A program made the translations under genes and the position numbers. The notes below the pieces were generated by a model. That model was not told the DNA's origin. It worked only from the letters and a program-made list of their open reading frames with translations, and did not search any database. A DNA stretch of 64,000 nucleotides, from NCBI RefSeq assembly GCF_014805625.2, contig NW_023998531.1, positions 330,941-394,940 on the forward strand, read 5' to 3'. Below, piece after piece: positions 11,190 through 24,089 of the stretch. The DNA is from Glossina fuscipes (lineage: Eukaryota; Arthropoda; Insecta; Diptera; Glossinidae). Positions within the stretch are counted from its first letter, which is position 1, and each line of letters starts with the position of its first letter.

Positions 11190-12360
11190 TGGACAATGGT
11201 TGAATTCGATGGTTTTGAACTTTCTCGGTTTTCCATTAGAATTATTGGGTTATTCAGTGTATGCAGGCGCTAATCGTGGAACACTCAAAATTGGGTTTTC
11301 GACGTTCATTATTGTTCAAACACTTCAAGCACTTTCAGCAGCTTATGGTGATGACGACTTCATCAGGCTTCATCATATGGTAACTGTCGTTTGTGCTTTC
11401 AACGGTTTAGAAACTGTCAATGAGAAAGGACGACTTTCAGAACCAAAAAAGTTCGAAGACAAGAATTACACGAAACCCAATTACGAACTCTCAAAGAACT
11501 TTCGAGCAATTTAGCCGTTAATAAATAAACTGTTTCTTGACGTTTACATGTGATGGAAAATAACCAAAAGAAGGAAAACGGCCACCACGGGAGTTATTCG
11601 AAAATACCATTTCGAACATCGCGGTTTCATTGCTTGCCAGGTGAAAAAGGAGAGTTTTCTTTGATGTGTTGTGACTGGTGATGCAAAGAATGTCTATTAT
11701 AATAATCCCAAAACCCAGTTGAACAACTTAATCGATGTTTTGTTGCAAAAGAGACCAGCAATAGCGGATAACAAATGGAAACTCATTCTCTTGCATGACA
11801 TCGCTCGGCCATACGTTGCAGGAGTTGTCAAGGTACACTGTCGCAACTCGAATGGGAAATTCTGCCGCACCAGACATAGCGCCTTCGGACTAACATTTGT
11901 TGTGATCGATGATTCATGGCTCGGCTGGCATGTGTTTTCGAACTGCTGAAGAACTGCGAAAATGGGTCGACGGTTGTGTTGTTGCCAAACTAATATCACA
12001 CTTTCGATACGGTATCGCTATACATTTGTTCTGATCGATGCGTCATAACTTGGCTTGCTTGTATTTTCGAAATGCTGACGAAGTGCGAAAATATTGCTGC
12101 CAAACCAATATAGCACTCCCGTACCAAAACATTTGGTTGGCAAATGAATTGTTTAATTGGAACCAGTTGTTAAAATTAAGAAAGCAACGGCTAAGATTAT
12201 TTGACTTGAGGAACGAGCATATAAATATAGAAAAACATAGTGGCTACAAATTTTGTAAAAGTCAATGCTGCCAATTTTGTCAAGAAAAGAAAATAAAGAA
12301 AAATAGAAAATCTTTCAAGCTTTTCCTTTCGAACTTGTGGAAAAAATCGAAATGAATTTT
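11190..12360 (+). pseudogene. Mariner-like transposase remnant, family 2 copy A
   Basis: Pieces in several frames align to a mariner transposase: 'LSEPKKFEDK' (about 11440) in the N-terminal half, 'SNLAV.KSTVS' in a shifted frame (about 11500), then 'VVTGDAKNVYYNNPK' (about 11668-11712) and 'KRPAIADNKWKLILLHDIARP' (about 11747-11810). The first two catalytic Asp positions (TGD, HD) are kept; the third is not found. The family resembles the Mos1 (mauritiana) branch. Multiple stops and frameshifts make it non-functional. The 3' part contains a diverged internal duplication (11891-11999 against 12023-12115). The 5' flank 'TTGAATTCGATGGTTTTGAA' is shared with the copy near 39.8 kb. Confidence 0.75.
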
Positions 12361-12477
12361 AAATACAAAAGCAATACTCTTTTGAAAAGAGATTTACTCA
12401 AGGTGAAAAAATGCGACAAAAATTCCCAAATCAGACACCGTTGAGTGTGCTACAAGGGCGTGCCTGATCAATTTAAT

Positions 12478-12525
12478 TAAAAAAGGTACTTGGTACCATC
12501 CGTGTTAACACTGCGACAGTGTTAT
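12478..12525. repeat. Two short perfect hairpins
   Basis: 'GGTAC-TTG-GTACC' and 'AACACTG-CGA-CAGTGTT' lie within 40 bases just downstream of the family 2 mariner remnant. They may be leftovers of an element end, but no partner sequence was found. Confidence 0.35.
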
Positions 12526-12851
12526 TGTCCAATACGTAAACTTTATACTTGCGTCCGAGCGACCCGCTGTTCTCTTTCATTAACGATATGATTCCACTAG
12601 ACAAAGCAGCTATGGATTTTCTGCATAAGGAATATAGTGTGGACAATCTTCTCTTATATATTGCTCACTCCAATAATAATCACAAGTTAAGCATAATACA
12701 ATAAACTAACGGAAAACAGTGTTAAATGTATTTTTCTACCGAAAAAACATTTTAGTTTCATTGCAGTTACTTCAAACTTTCTGTTATTGACAATTATGGA
12801 GACTGAATGTAATATTTCAGAAAGTGATAGATCGGAGAAACTTTTTCTAAT

Positions 12852-12970
12852 AAAGGACGACTTTCAGAACCAAAAAAGTTCGAAGACAAGAATTACACGA
12901 AACCCAATTACAAACTCTCAAAGAACTTTCGAGCAATTTAGCCGTTGATAAATAAACTGTTTCTTGACGA
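12852..12970 (+). pseudogene. Mariner fragment, near-identical duplicate of 11427-11545
   Basis: About 118 bases starting 'AAAGGACGACTTTCAGAACC' and ending 'AACTGTTTCTTGACG' differ from 11427-11545 at only a few positions. The encoded segment is the transposase DNA-binding region (LSEPKKFEDK onward). Such high identity to a neighbour 1.4 kb away, next to an otherwise badly decayed copy, points to a recent local duplication rather than an independent insertion. Confidence 0.8.
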
Positions 12971-14583
12971 GTGCGCAAGAGATATTTTACTTTAGACAAA
13001 GGCAAGGGTGGCAGTGGCAGCAAAACAACATCATTGATATTTTTACAGATACAACGAAAAGAAAGCAAATCTTTCAGTATGGTTCTCTATATATGTGCCT
13101 TTTATGTTGTACGCGTCATTTGGTTTACAGTAGAAGCTGTGAATACAAACATAGGATGCAATAAATTTTAATTATTATACTTGCGTTTAGACTACATTAA
13201 GGGAGCGCGGTTATAGTCAATGCCCATAACGTCTTGGTTATTTTTACTTTGTTTTCATGAGAATTCACATTCTCCGTCGGGATCCTTATATAGCAGGGGA
13301 CAGAAACCGAGAACTAACTTGGGTTAAGTTTAATAGAATTCAATTTCTTGTCAACCCCCTTATTATTTTTTCATAGTATATTTTTCGTCATAAAGTATTA
13401 AGAATGGTTTACTTTTTATGAATACTCTTATAAGGAATAGGGTCGAAAAACTTGATTTACGTGGTCCGAATTTGATACGGTTAGTGTTTATGTCGAATTA
13501 CCTGTATAGACCAATTTTTATTTTCATAAGATATTTAAAATTAGGTCTTTTTGCCATTTCATTTTTGACAGGAACTCTTAAATGGGAGAGAATTCAAAAA
13601 ATTGCTTCAGCTTATCCAATTCTCTAAGAGCAAATGAAAAATGCTCTTATTAATGAATGAGTTACGTTAAAAAATTTTAAAAATACAAAACTTTGCTGTA
13701 ACGATTCTTTTAGAATAAGGCATTATGTTTAGGGTGGACCAACCAAGTTCATTATTAACACGGCGAGTTTTAAGGTGAAAACTTACCAGCATACCAAATT
13801 TCTTTGAAATGTCTGGAAAATTGTAGGTTTAAGACAAATATATGAAGGGCAGATATCACACCAACAGACACGTGTAAAATAGTTCAGAAAATGTATCCGA
13901 TTCTATCGGTATAATGGAAGAAGAAAACCTATTTTAATTTTTTTAGGCGTTCCATGTACCATGAGTGGTAAAGGGTAAGAATTTTGACCAAAATTTGATA
14001 GAAGAACCTCATTTTTTTGATTTTTACTAGCAAGCAGAACAAAACGGAGGAAAGAAAGTTTAGAAACTATGCTGAAATAAATAAAAATTCTATTTTCTTA
14101 AATTATATTAATTAATTTTAATTAATTACTTTTGTAAATACTTTCGTAAAAGGATATCGTTTCTACACTCAGCTTGTAAATTTCGTGCCTTCAAATTAAA
14201 CCTAAACATGAAACCCAAATTGAATTAGCTTCAATTTCTTCCAGTCAATTGTAAATATTTAATATAATGTGATATACATTTTCCAAGATATTTTCTTTTT
14301 GCTTTTCTTCGAGCTAACACGTTACACGCCATTTGAAGTACGTTTTTTGTAACGTCGAAATTTTATTTGAACACTTTTGTCTTATAATTTATTTGAACGT
14401 TATTATAATAAATACTCTTGGATTACCGGATTTCTAATAGAGTCCAGAGTGGAAAATAGTGTTATTTTTACAGACCTCTTTTGAAATTAGCTGTACATCG
14501 TTCTAAATTTTCGAGTTAAAGTCTGCCAACTTTTCCTTACGCATTAAAAATTTGTAATAGCTAATCATATTTGAAGATAAATT

Positions 14584-14883
14584 TTACGCAATTACGCTCC
14601 AATCGCGTTGATTGTTGACAGCAGCAATCGGAATCCATTGTATAGGGTGAAGAAGCGTATATTCCACGATTTTCTCATAATCCACCAAATCTAAAATATC
14701 TACTTCCCGTAGCACCAATCCGGAGATTGCAACTTTTTGTGTCATTTCGTCCATTTTGCAACTACGGTCTTTCTGCACGTTATCGTCGTATATAAGACAC
14801 TTTTCATAGCCCAGAATTAATCCCTTTAAGAATTGCGCGATTTCAATTCGTTTTTGATCGTGTAGATTTAATTTTTGCTTCAC
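14584..14883 (-). pseudogene. Mariner-like transposase fragment
   Basis: The translated frame follows the mariner pattern around the first catalytic motif and the segment after it: 'GYEKCLIYDDNVQKDRSC' sits where families have TGDEKW..YDN..RKRSW, 'QKVAISGLVLREV' where they have QTVAKPGLTPRKV, and 'LVDYEKIVEYTLLHP' where they have WWDWKGIVYYELLP. Spacing between these points is preserved. The first catalytic Asp (TGD) reads LGY, so it cannot be active. The frame is open for about 99 codons but both transposase ends and any terminal repeats are missing. Confidence 0.55.
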
Positions 14884-14884
14884 A

Positions 14885-15180
14885 CCTCACATGGGGGCTC
14901 TCATGAAAGCCAAGCCTTCATCTGGCAAAGATGTTCAATTTTTGATATCTTCAATAACCAGGATTGGTTCATTAATCAAATTGATATAAAAATTAACTGC
15001 ATAAAATTTGGATTAAACATGTCTATTTTTTGGACATTTTTAATAGTTTGTGATTAAAATTGCTTCATAAAAGGCATTTAGAATCAAAACGAATAACAGG
15101 AAATTTGGATTACATGGCTATATATCTAGTAGAGCTCCCATGAAAAGCAAGCCGTTATGTGGCAACAAAGTATTTTTTTA
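14885..15180. repeat. Pair of diverged direct repeats
   Basis: A block with 'GGGGCTCTCATGAAAGCCAAGCCTTCATCTGGCAAAG' character at about 14892-14930 recurs as 'GAGCTCCCATGAAAAGCAAGCCGTTATGTGGCAAC' at about 15132-15166, with 'AAATTTGGATTA' between (15005, 15099). Similar words appear near 42.46 kb and 58.53 kb, so this is probably a degraded dispersed repeat without coding capacity. Confidence 0.4.
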
Positions 15181-15744
15181 ACTTGTTACGACGAAAATAA
15201 ATGAAAAATAATAAAATCTTTTAGAAACAAATTAAGTTTGCTCAATTTGGATCGTGACGTCAAATTGACATGAAAAATTTGGTTCGGTGCGGCCAATTTC
15301 AACTTGAATCATATAAGCGTTCCGGCGAAACTTGAATATGGTAAAGAGGTCTATTTTGCAATATTTCATGGTGAAAGTTGGTTCCTAATAGTAATTTTAC
15401 GAAGATCTTACCGATGTCTGACCACGTATGCCTATTTCGTAAATATTACCACATATAAGAATTCTTAGGAATTGTAAACTTTTATACGCTAAAAAAGCTT
15501 AATTGCTAATATTTTATGATGAAAATTTGTTCATAATAGTAATGTTACGAAAATGCCATGTCCGATAATTTCAATTTTCATGAAAATTATTCGAATTCCT
15601 AAGACATCAAATTCTAAAGAAGGAATAAAACCAAGTACACATTCATGCCGCCTTGTCTATGCCATGCAACTAGCGAAAAGCAGAAGTTTTGCGGAAAGAC
15701 GGATTTACGGCTTAAAAATGATTTCAAGCAAAAGGCGCGTAAAA

Positions 15745-15980
15745 AGAATTGAATTGCAATATTCGAAAGGAGAAGAACGGGACAAGAATAAAAGCGCCAT
15801 AAATGTAAGTTCCCGTAAATAATTTGTGAATAGATCTCCGAAGAATTGTAAATAAAAGCTATACAATCCTAAAAGTCACAATTCAGTTGTACGAATTTAA
15901 TTTCAAAAGGCGTTGCATGAATAAAAATTGTAAAAATCACAAAAGAGAGGCTTACGTTACAATATACAAATGTGCACAGA
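15745..15980 (+). repeat. LTR-like dispersed repeat, copy 1
   Basis: The segment 'GAATTGCAATATTCGAAAGG' through 'AATAAAAGCTATACAATCC', 'TCACAATTCAGTTGTACGAA' and 'GAGGCTTACGTTACAATA' has a diverged second copy at 52125-52320 in the same order. The layout (AATAAA-like signal, then 'CACAATTCAGTTGTAC') resembles the 3' part of gypsy-group long terminal repeats. No primer-binding site or gag/pol frame follows, so this is an LTR-like guess only. Confidence 0.35.
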
Positions 15981-16139
15981 AAACACAGCTGCAAAGAAAC
16001 TTTTCAGCTTATCCAAAAAATTGTTTCCTCAAATATGACTCTGATGTAAAAATAGCGCCAATAGGAGATCCCACTATCTGCCAAACTAGATATGTCCCAT
16101 TTTGATCAATAAGCTTTTGCCTTAGTTTGGGAAAACAAA

Positions 16140-17200
16140 TATGCCATCACTAAAAAACTTGCACACATTTTGGGCGAAAAAACCGAATCAAGTGATTTTC
16201 ACAGGACTCTTTTCAAAATTAACATTCTTTACACCATTATGTAATTGTCGGACAGGGAAGCTCCAAACTACACCATGGAGGAACTCTCTGAAGTTTTGCA
16301 GAATCATTAAAAATGTACGCGATCAAGCATTGCCTCTATGGATGATGAAACCAATCTTATCGATCAATTCTGGATGGTCTATATCAATTGTGTGCTGGTT
16401 ATTGGCGTTTACTAAACCTGATTCCTTCTGATTAACACTCGACGACTTACTGTCTATTCAAGTTATGACGATAATCTCAAATCAGCAGATGACTTTTTCC
16501 TACAAGGTCGAAACAGAAAGAAGGGTTACAGTACTAAAAGGAAAGAGGAAATGTAGAAACAAACTGATGAAAATATCTACACTTTTCAACAGCCATTAGT
16601 TGCCTTACACACAGAACATTTTAAAACTTTGAACAAATATTTAATGACTACGACAACACGCACTATTAATTGGAACAGAGTTAATGGAATACAGTGAAGA
16701 CAGTAGAAATTCCAAAACTGAATTCAAGGGCAAGTTAAAGATATTCTTGAACCGGTTTTAATCTGCGGATACAGCAACAATTACTGTTTCATTTGTCATT
16801 TCTTGGCTCACTGTATAGTCCTCGCCTGAGTTATAATACTACCACTTTCAATTATAGTATGTATCAAACATTTCTTCCATATTTTGTGCTAGTTGCAACA
16901 AGAATCAGCAATTTTTAAAGATCATTAGTGCGTTATTCAAGCTATCTGAATGTAGCTTCATATTTTACTCTGTGAAAACTTAAATTCCTGCATGTTTTTG
17001 TGAGACAATTCAAACGAAATTCTTACAGATATTTAAATTAAATCTTACAATTAACAAAATGATGGAAACATTTGTTTGTACATCGTATATTTACTGCCGA
17101 TGGACGTTCATGTATTACTGATTATTTTCTCAATTCCTGTGATTGACTTTAAAGGTTCTTATCTGCATGGGACTGATAGTAATTTCGAGTGACTATTCTT
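16140..17200. other. No gene recognised
   Basis: A 96-codon frame (16141-16431) holds 'FWAKKPNQVIFTGLFS', and about 45 bases of its DNA recur near 29275-29325. Neither copy matches a family I know. The rest of the stretch to 17200 shows nothing recognisable. Confidence 0.25.
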
Positions 17201-17206
17201 TGCACT

Positions 17207-19960
17207 CTAATTTCTCTTCTCTTCTTCTCTTCTCTTCTTGTGCTTGGTGGTATAATATTCCACCTTATCTGTGGGCTCTCCACCTTTTGGGAATTTAAAA
17301 CGTTTCATATCTTTGAGAAGCACATTGCCGTTCAAAGTCGTTTCATGTATCTCTTCAGCTTTTAAAGACATCAAAAATAGCTTCAAATCGAACGTAATTG
17401 GTGCGCTTTCTAAACTATCCACCAGGTGCTCCAAATGTAACAGTATTTCAGTACTCATGAAGAGTTCTAGACTAAGCACTTCAATGCCTTCTGGTAAAGA
17501 AGAAAAATTCGCGTTTACTGCTCTCCTGATATTTGCAAAAGGTCGACTAAAGAATAACCATATTGGTAAATGGACCTCTTGGTGAGTCAAAAGTTCTTCA
17601 AATGCAGGTTCTTTTTACCCTGAGTTTAAAATCATGTAAAGTTTGCCACGCACCACAAGACCGTGCCCATTTTCAATTTTATTTAAAGCTTCTCCTACTC
17701 CCAGATTGTCATCCCTTAGTAAACGCCGATGTAACATCAATTCCAGAGCTCCCTCCTCTGTACTCGAGCCTCTCTGAGCTCGGTCGTTCAAAACGGCCAT
17801 ACGTGCTCCGTTACCTTCTAAGATTAATCTCCCATTTACAGGATAATAAATACTAGGAACATTTTTCTCTTCGTATGTTTGCCTTTTTTTACTTCCCACT
17901 TGCGTGCGTTTAATCATTTCACGCCCATTTGAATCGGTATAGAAGATCCCGTCGTTAGAGATTCCACTACTAAATTTTGTTATTACTTCCTTACCTATAT
18001 TATCAGCAATTTAAACTCTACCCGATCCACATCTTCATAGATGCGTATCACCTGCGATATCCAATCATAAAATATTGGTATAACTCTTTAACCAAAGCGC
18101 CTTCATAAATATTTAACTTCACTTGATTCATATCGACATTTTTGATTTTCGTATTGTCCGTTGGAAAGACATAAGCTCCAGAATGCTCTCCTTCATAGTA
18201 TTGAAATGTTTGTTCCACATTCTGGGAGATATTATTCATTTCAACTCCTTTTGGAAACCGTTATTGCTGAAGACTTTACCAACTTTGACATAACCAAGTA
18301 AGCAAAGGTTATTAATTTAATTTTAATTTAAAATCTGAAACGCTTACCGAATTTTCGATGATATATTCTTCGCATTCCCATATTAAGTTTTTAATCTTAG
18401 TTTCAAAATGTAACATCTTTGACTCACTACTCGTAGTTTGGGAAACATTCGGTTTCTCGATAATTATGGTCGCATTGACCGGAAGAAAATTATTACGATT
18501 TGAGTAACTTCTTACGTGATAATGGCTAATTTTTTGAACTTCAACCCTGAAAACTAATTCGTACTGCGTTACATTTGACCTCAACACATTTAAGTCAATC
18601 AATTCTTGCGGCAATGGTACTAATTAGGATTGAATAACGTTTCCGTTGCCATTCTCTACACGATACAAGCCATAAGGTAGTGGTATACGTACATATTGTT
18701 TAACAACACGTGTCAATGCATTGTAAGCGGTGACTAACCAATCTTCTGTTCTACTTTGAATAATGTCACATATGCTAATATTCAATAGCAAGCAGCTAAC
18801 AAACTCACCGTCTTTTAGGTTCGTCAGTTTCTGAAGCGCCTTTTTTGCAGTATCTTCAGCTTTACTCAAAACACTTGCTGGGATACGTATATAGTCACGT
18901 ATTGTGTAATGGCATCATGGTGCAGCATGATCCCCATTGCTTATTTTAATTCGCTTAAATTTTGCATGGCTTTTGGCACACCGTGAAATCTTGAGAGAAC
19001 GGCTAATTGTTTGGCAACTTGCAAGAACTGATTACCTAAGTGAATGAAATACTTAAACGTAGGTCTGGACGTGAAATAGCCGCTCCAATAGCATCAAGGA
19101 TTGTGAGCATAGGGAAAAAAATCCTGTGTCGTAGTAGGCCAAGTTAATTGAGCTTGATGCAAAGCCTGTAAATAACACGCTGGCATAGAATAGAAGACAT
19201 TTATTTTTGAAGATTCCTTTGAAGAGCATTGAAGTTGCTGTCAAAAAAGTAAATCAGAAAACATGAAGTGGGTATCGGGCATAATTAAGTTTCTATGGTA
19301 ATTGTAGGATTTATCAAAATCACTTTAACCCCTGTTCCTGTTCACGTTGTGATTTAAAAATTTTTTCGTGTCTTGTATTACATTTAGATAGACGAATGTT
19401 TAAAGCAATTTCATATCACCAAGTTGCTTGATCATTGCGTCAATGTAATGAACATCCATCGTATGAAAATCATCACCCAGTGGAAGGAGCAAGTGCGTAG
19501 AGCGATACGATCGCGACATATCCATTACATGCTCGACAAACCGGAATATTTTTTAAAGTATCATACGGATTTCAACAAAACAGAAGGATTTCTAACCTTG
19601 TTATCGAAGGCTTCCAAAGAAAATAAAGATACTAATTCAGCATAATTATCATAAAAAATTCCGGAAAAAATTTCCCAGTTTTCGTCGAAGTCATTACGGG
19701 CCTGCCATATCAATTCAAGCGAACGACTATTCAATAATATTTTTCTCCTTTCGAAGTCCATCATATCCCATTTGAGCGAATATTCCAGTTGGGCCGAACC
19801 ATCAAACCACTTTGCTTGTATGTTAATGTAAGGAGAGATTTCTATAGGGACAGGCATTACGTCTGTTTTTTTTTTGACCCTTGAGTGAAAGAATAAACTT
19901 GATATCAAAGTTACAACGATCCGTTAGTTTGCCCGCAGCTATTGTTAAAATAAAAACAAG
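17207..19960 (-). pseudogene. Lysosomal alpha-mannosidase (GH38) pseudogene
   Basis: Read 5'->3' on the minus strand, the GH38 protein unfolds in order: 'RSLELIWQARNDFDENWEIF' (about 19735-19670), 'THLLLPLGDDFHTMD' (about 19500), 'INVFYSMPACYLQALH' (about 19205), 'DFFPYAHNP', 'YWSGYFTSRPTFKYF', 'LGNQFLQVAKQLAVL', 'IMLHHDAIT' with the Zn-ligand His (about 18915), 'LLLNISICDI', 'DWISQVIRIYEDVD', 'IGKEVITKF', 'FYTDSNGREMIKRTQ', 'LNDRAQRGSS', 'ALELMLHRRLL', and a C-terminal domain ending 17207. The N-terminal part with the catalytic Asp is missing or unrecognisable. In-frame stops sit at 19094-19096, 18941-18943, 18624-18626 and 17615-17617, with frameshifts near 18895, 18075 and 18030. Intron-like gaps (about 19240-19410 with a pyrimidine-rich CAG acceptor; about 18250-18347 with GTAAGC) show it is unprocessed. 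When intact it trims mannose from glycoproteins in lysosomes. Confidence 0.9.
17209..17240. repeat. CT-rich microsatellite
   Basis: 'TCTCTTCTCTTCTTCTCTTC' repeats at the 3' end of the mannosidase pseudogene; it encodes the Lys/Arg/Glu-rich tail of its last frame and may have replaced the true C-terminus. Confidence 0.8.
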
Positions 19961-19969
19961 TTACCACAA

Positions 19970-21765
19970 TCTATGAAATGTTGCCAATTAATGTAAAGGT
20001 GTGATTTCAATACCACGCAATCTAATGACGAACCTATATACGAAAAGAAATATTTGTATGCGACTGTATATTATACATCAATAAATAATGAAAGAGGCGG
20101 CATAATTATTATAATTAATGGATGTACTTTTTAATTTTCACAGAGATAACACCTAAGTTGTTTTCAGATGTTAAAACTTCAGAACAGGCGAAGTTTAGCC
20201 ACGTTTATAAAGGCCAAGCTACTTTATTTCAAGTTTAAATTCGTGTAATTGTTACACTTCGAAGGAAGCCTACCTCTTACTTAAGTAGCTAATGAAGGGA
20301 ACAAACAAGTCGATACATTTGCACCTGATATATCCGTAATATAAATCACCTTAAAATCAAATAACCTTCAAGGGAAATTATCTAATAAATAAACACATTA
20401 GTACTACAATTAGAAGCTAAATAAACATAGGAATTATAAAGTTAATTGGAAAGAATCCCGTTTTTGTTATTGTTACTACAGTGGCTATTAACTGTGCAAA
20501 AACTCTATATTTATAGAGCTTTGATCAAAATGTTCCCATCAAAAGTTAGTTTATATCGCGTTAGATTAAAATTAGATTTATCCCCGATATATTTCCACTA
20601 CAATTGTGATGATAGGTCAAGATAAAACTTTGTGATCTTTGACTGATTGCTGTTTTTCTAATAACATCATAATGACAAAATTGTGCAACTTCCGCGGTTT
20701 TTATGCGGCAAGCAAATTGACTTCCACGATCGTGTTTTGAAATCACGTTATATATGAGCTGCTTAAGGCGCTATTTTAATTTAAAAACTGGCATGTAAAA
20801 TATCAGAAATCTTGATTGACTCTTATTACCTGCCCAACATTTTAAGAAATTTTGTTGTCTGTAGAAGAAAGTTATGTTCATGCGGTCTTTTTTAACAGAA
20901 GTTTGATTTGGGCAATAATATTTTCAAGGCAACCGCAACTTTTAGATACACTCCAAAAAAGAAGAAAAGCTGTAAAATAAATACTGGGGGATAATAATTA
21001 AAAAAGTTTCATAGTCTCTTTCGCTTTTTAGGGTATTTTGTTTCACATATCCAATAGTTACCCATTTTTTTACTAACTTTTGTTTTGTTTTTGGATTACG
21101 TGTGAATATTAGCTGTCAATTGAGATGAGAGCAAAATAGCCATCACGTTGCGTTAGTTTGGCTTGAAAACGGACCGGCTTTAAATGGAAAAAAATTTCCA
21201 ATCGAAATTGTTTACAAACAAACGCCTTCGTGGAATACAATAAAATTAAATATTGAATATCATATTATTTAATTTTATTTCATGTTATTTTTTTAAGTTG
21301 TGGAGGTCAAACGAGCAAAGCAATTCTCATTTTTTAACCTACAAGCTTAAACCCATTTATAATGTTTCTTTTGGGCCTTAATTATTATCCCTATAATTGT
21401 GTGTTTATTTTTGCACGATATTATCTTTGTTCACATTAAATTTGGCAGTATATAAACAAAGAAACAGCAAGCTTGCCTCTATTTTCCCTTTATTTTTTCA
21501 AAATAAATAAGACCAAATCATAATGATACATAACACAAAAAAAAGAGATTTTCTTTCTTTTGCCGTCAAAGCGAACAAGATTTAATGAAAGATACGTAAC
21601 CACAGCCCTGACGTTGAACACTTTTAATCCACTTATATCCAAATTAAATTTATTTTTAAACGAAAGAAAATATTTGTTAATACGAGTTATATTATAAATT
21701 TATAGAACGCGCGCACTTTTGTATGTCAAATAACATGAAAACATGGAAAGTAGAATGCGAAAACC
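19970..21765. other. No gene recognised
   Basis: AT-rich, with frequent stops in all frames. The missing N-terminal exons of the mannosidase would be expected here on the minus strand, but I find no GH38 motif such as the HSHDDVGW-type zinc site. Confidence 0.4.
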
Positions 21766-21767
21766 AT

Positions 21768-21825
21768 AGTGGTGAGTAGACGAGATTTGGCCCGCTCCGA
21801 ATATAACTTTCTTACTTGTTGTTTT
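21768..21825 (+). repeat. RepA terminus, isolated copy
   Basis: 'TTGGCCCGCTCCGAATATAA' followed by 'CTTTCTTACTTGTT' matches the conserved end of the RepA family. The body is not recognisable upstream. Confidence 0.6.
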
Positions 21826-21829
21826 TCGC

Positions 21830-24080
21830 CTTGTTTTTGTTTAATACAGCTAACATTTGTTACATTTGTTTTATACATTGGTGTCAAGAAAAACTATTCC
21901 TACATTTCATCTTTCTTTACTTTTGTTGTCATTAAAGTATTTAGCAGTAGATGTGGCGACAATAAATATACGGATTTGTAATTTTTTACTTGAATTATCT
22001 TAGAACTTTTCTTATTAAATATAAAAAAAAATGACATGTTAATTCCATTAGTGAAACGCCGCACCAGCCAGCATTGCTCACTTTTCTCTTCCTTTTTGCA
22101 TCGAATATTAATAAAACTGCGAAAAATAACTGATTTCCAAGAGACCTTAACTTTGCTTCAGATTTTTAAATAGTCACTAAATTTGCAGAACGCCAAGCAA
22201 TTGTTTGGAATAGTCAGTGTTTAGCGCCTCTCTTTAAGACATACCTTCTTTAAGCATTCCTGTTTATATACAAGATATTTACAAAAAGGTAATATGAACA
22301 CACCGCTTACAAGTCTTTAGATAAAATTTAATTCTCCATTATTATCAGGCATCAAATAATCTTAATATATATATATCGTACGTATTAGGTACCCAAAAGT
22401 CGGCTGTGCTCTTTCGTTAATTATATATCCATAGAAATGTACGCAGTCATAAAAAATAAAACGCTTGTGTTAAGCATACGATCATATTGCTCTCGTATTC
22501 TTGCAAGTATTTTAATGTTTTCGTAACTGCATTTTAATTCACAAAAAAAAAAAACGTTTCCAACGATTATAGCGTCGATCATTATGATGATGAAAATGGC
22601 GGTTTTATATGAGAGATGCTTACTTTTTATAAAAAAAATAAGTTGTTAAGATAGTAAAGTATGATATTAAAGTATGAAGAACCAAAAAGATTTTGATCAG
22701 GTCTTTTAAGTACAAGTATATGTTCACAATTATTTCAAAAAAGGATTTTTCTCCATATTGTCATGCTTTCTTTTTTTTTTTCGTAATAAGCAATAGTTTG
22801 ATTAAATATTTTAAAACATTCTCCAATTTTTCTTTCTAAAACTCTTCTTACTTACAGTAAAGTAAATTTTTATATGTTTGCTTAAAAATTAAATTATTAA
22901 CAAATTTTTTTTTTGAAACATAAATTTTTCCTGTCTTTTCTTTCTATTCATTTCAGAAGTAATTTTACTAATACCTTTAACTATCTTTTTACATAACTAC
23001 CTTTAGCAATTAAACAATAAAAAAAACCTTGTAATAAAAAAATTTCAATGTTTATAATTATGTACAGACGTTTTAATTTTAATATAACCTCATTAACAAA
23101 CGAACCGATAGTTTTTTTTTCACATTTTCCAAGTGTTTAAATAAAAATAAATTTTATGATGAAAATGATTCCTCTTCAAAATAAAATACAATAAGTGCTA
23201 AAAAATAATTTTCTTTGTGCGTTCAAATAATGCATTTCCACTTAATGTTTTAGCGGGAATTTAAGCTGTATGGTCACCACTTCAACATCAGAAAAACCAT
23301 TCCCTTTTCCAATAAAATATATGATCGAAATCTCCTTCAACGTAATAATGTGACTAATATAATGGGAGAATTTTAGATCCTAGCTTTGTTAATTTTCCTA
23401 AAATAATTGTAAATCGCTGTCTGCCTACTAGTTTACTTGAGGTTCAATATCATCCAACAATGTGTCTTTAATGCAAGCAGGACGCCGTTTTGAGTTTCTC
23501 CAACTATTTAAACTACACTCGCCCAAATCCTAATTTCTACATTTTATAGTGTATTAAACTTTACTGTTTCTGCATCCGTTCTCTTTAAAACACTTGGCCG
23601 CCATGTTAACAGTAACAGTTAAATACTATAAAAATACGAAAAACCAATTTTTCAGAAAATTTATGAAAATTGACCCTGTCCGCGGTGCTGTTTTACTGTA
23701 AGATACACGCCTAATGTCATCAACGGCCAAAGTTATCGCAAATTCCTTCAAATAATAAAATGTTCACTTTTTATCCATCCTAAAGAATTTTACAAAATTT
23801 ATTAATTCCAAAACAAAAATCTCCATATATTCGTCATCGATGCGGTTTAATGGCTCCGCTTCTTCTGGAGATAAAGAAATTGTGAATATTGCCAAATATT
23901 TCCGGACCTATGCTGGTACAGTAAATAATTACCCATTTTAAATCAAAAACTTGGAACTGAAAGTCACATATTACATACTTTAAGGTCACTGAAATATAAT
24001 TATACGCCACCATGTATACAGAAATCAAGCTCTGACGAAACATGCGGTATTATCGTAAAGATGTCTATTCATTCTCTCAA
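21830..24080. other. AT-rich, no gene recognised
   Basis: Very AT-rich sequence with poly-A and poly-T tracts (for example 22540-22555 and 22771-22783) and a short TA run near 22365-22378. No protein similarity was found on either strand. Confidence 0.4.
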
Positions 24081-24089
24081 GACAGACGT

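Noticed and set aside
15245..15560. Chemoreceptor or other coding exon in the 'AAACTTGAATATGGTAAAGAGG' region
   Set aside because: Stops in all frames; the words recur elsewhere as noncoding repeat.
17271..17856. Two plus-strand ORFs of about 100 codons
   Set aside because: Both are antisense shadows of the mannosidase C-terminal domain, whose minus-strand reading matches GH38.
19424..19645. Plus-strand ORF of 73 codons
   Set aside because: The minus strand here reads as GH38 ('LLLPLGDDFHTMD' and 'RSLELIWQARN'), so this frame is a shadow.
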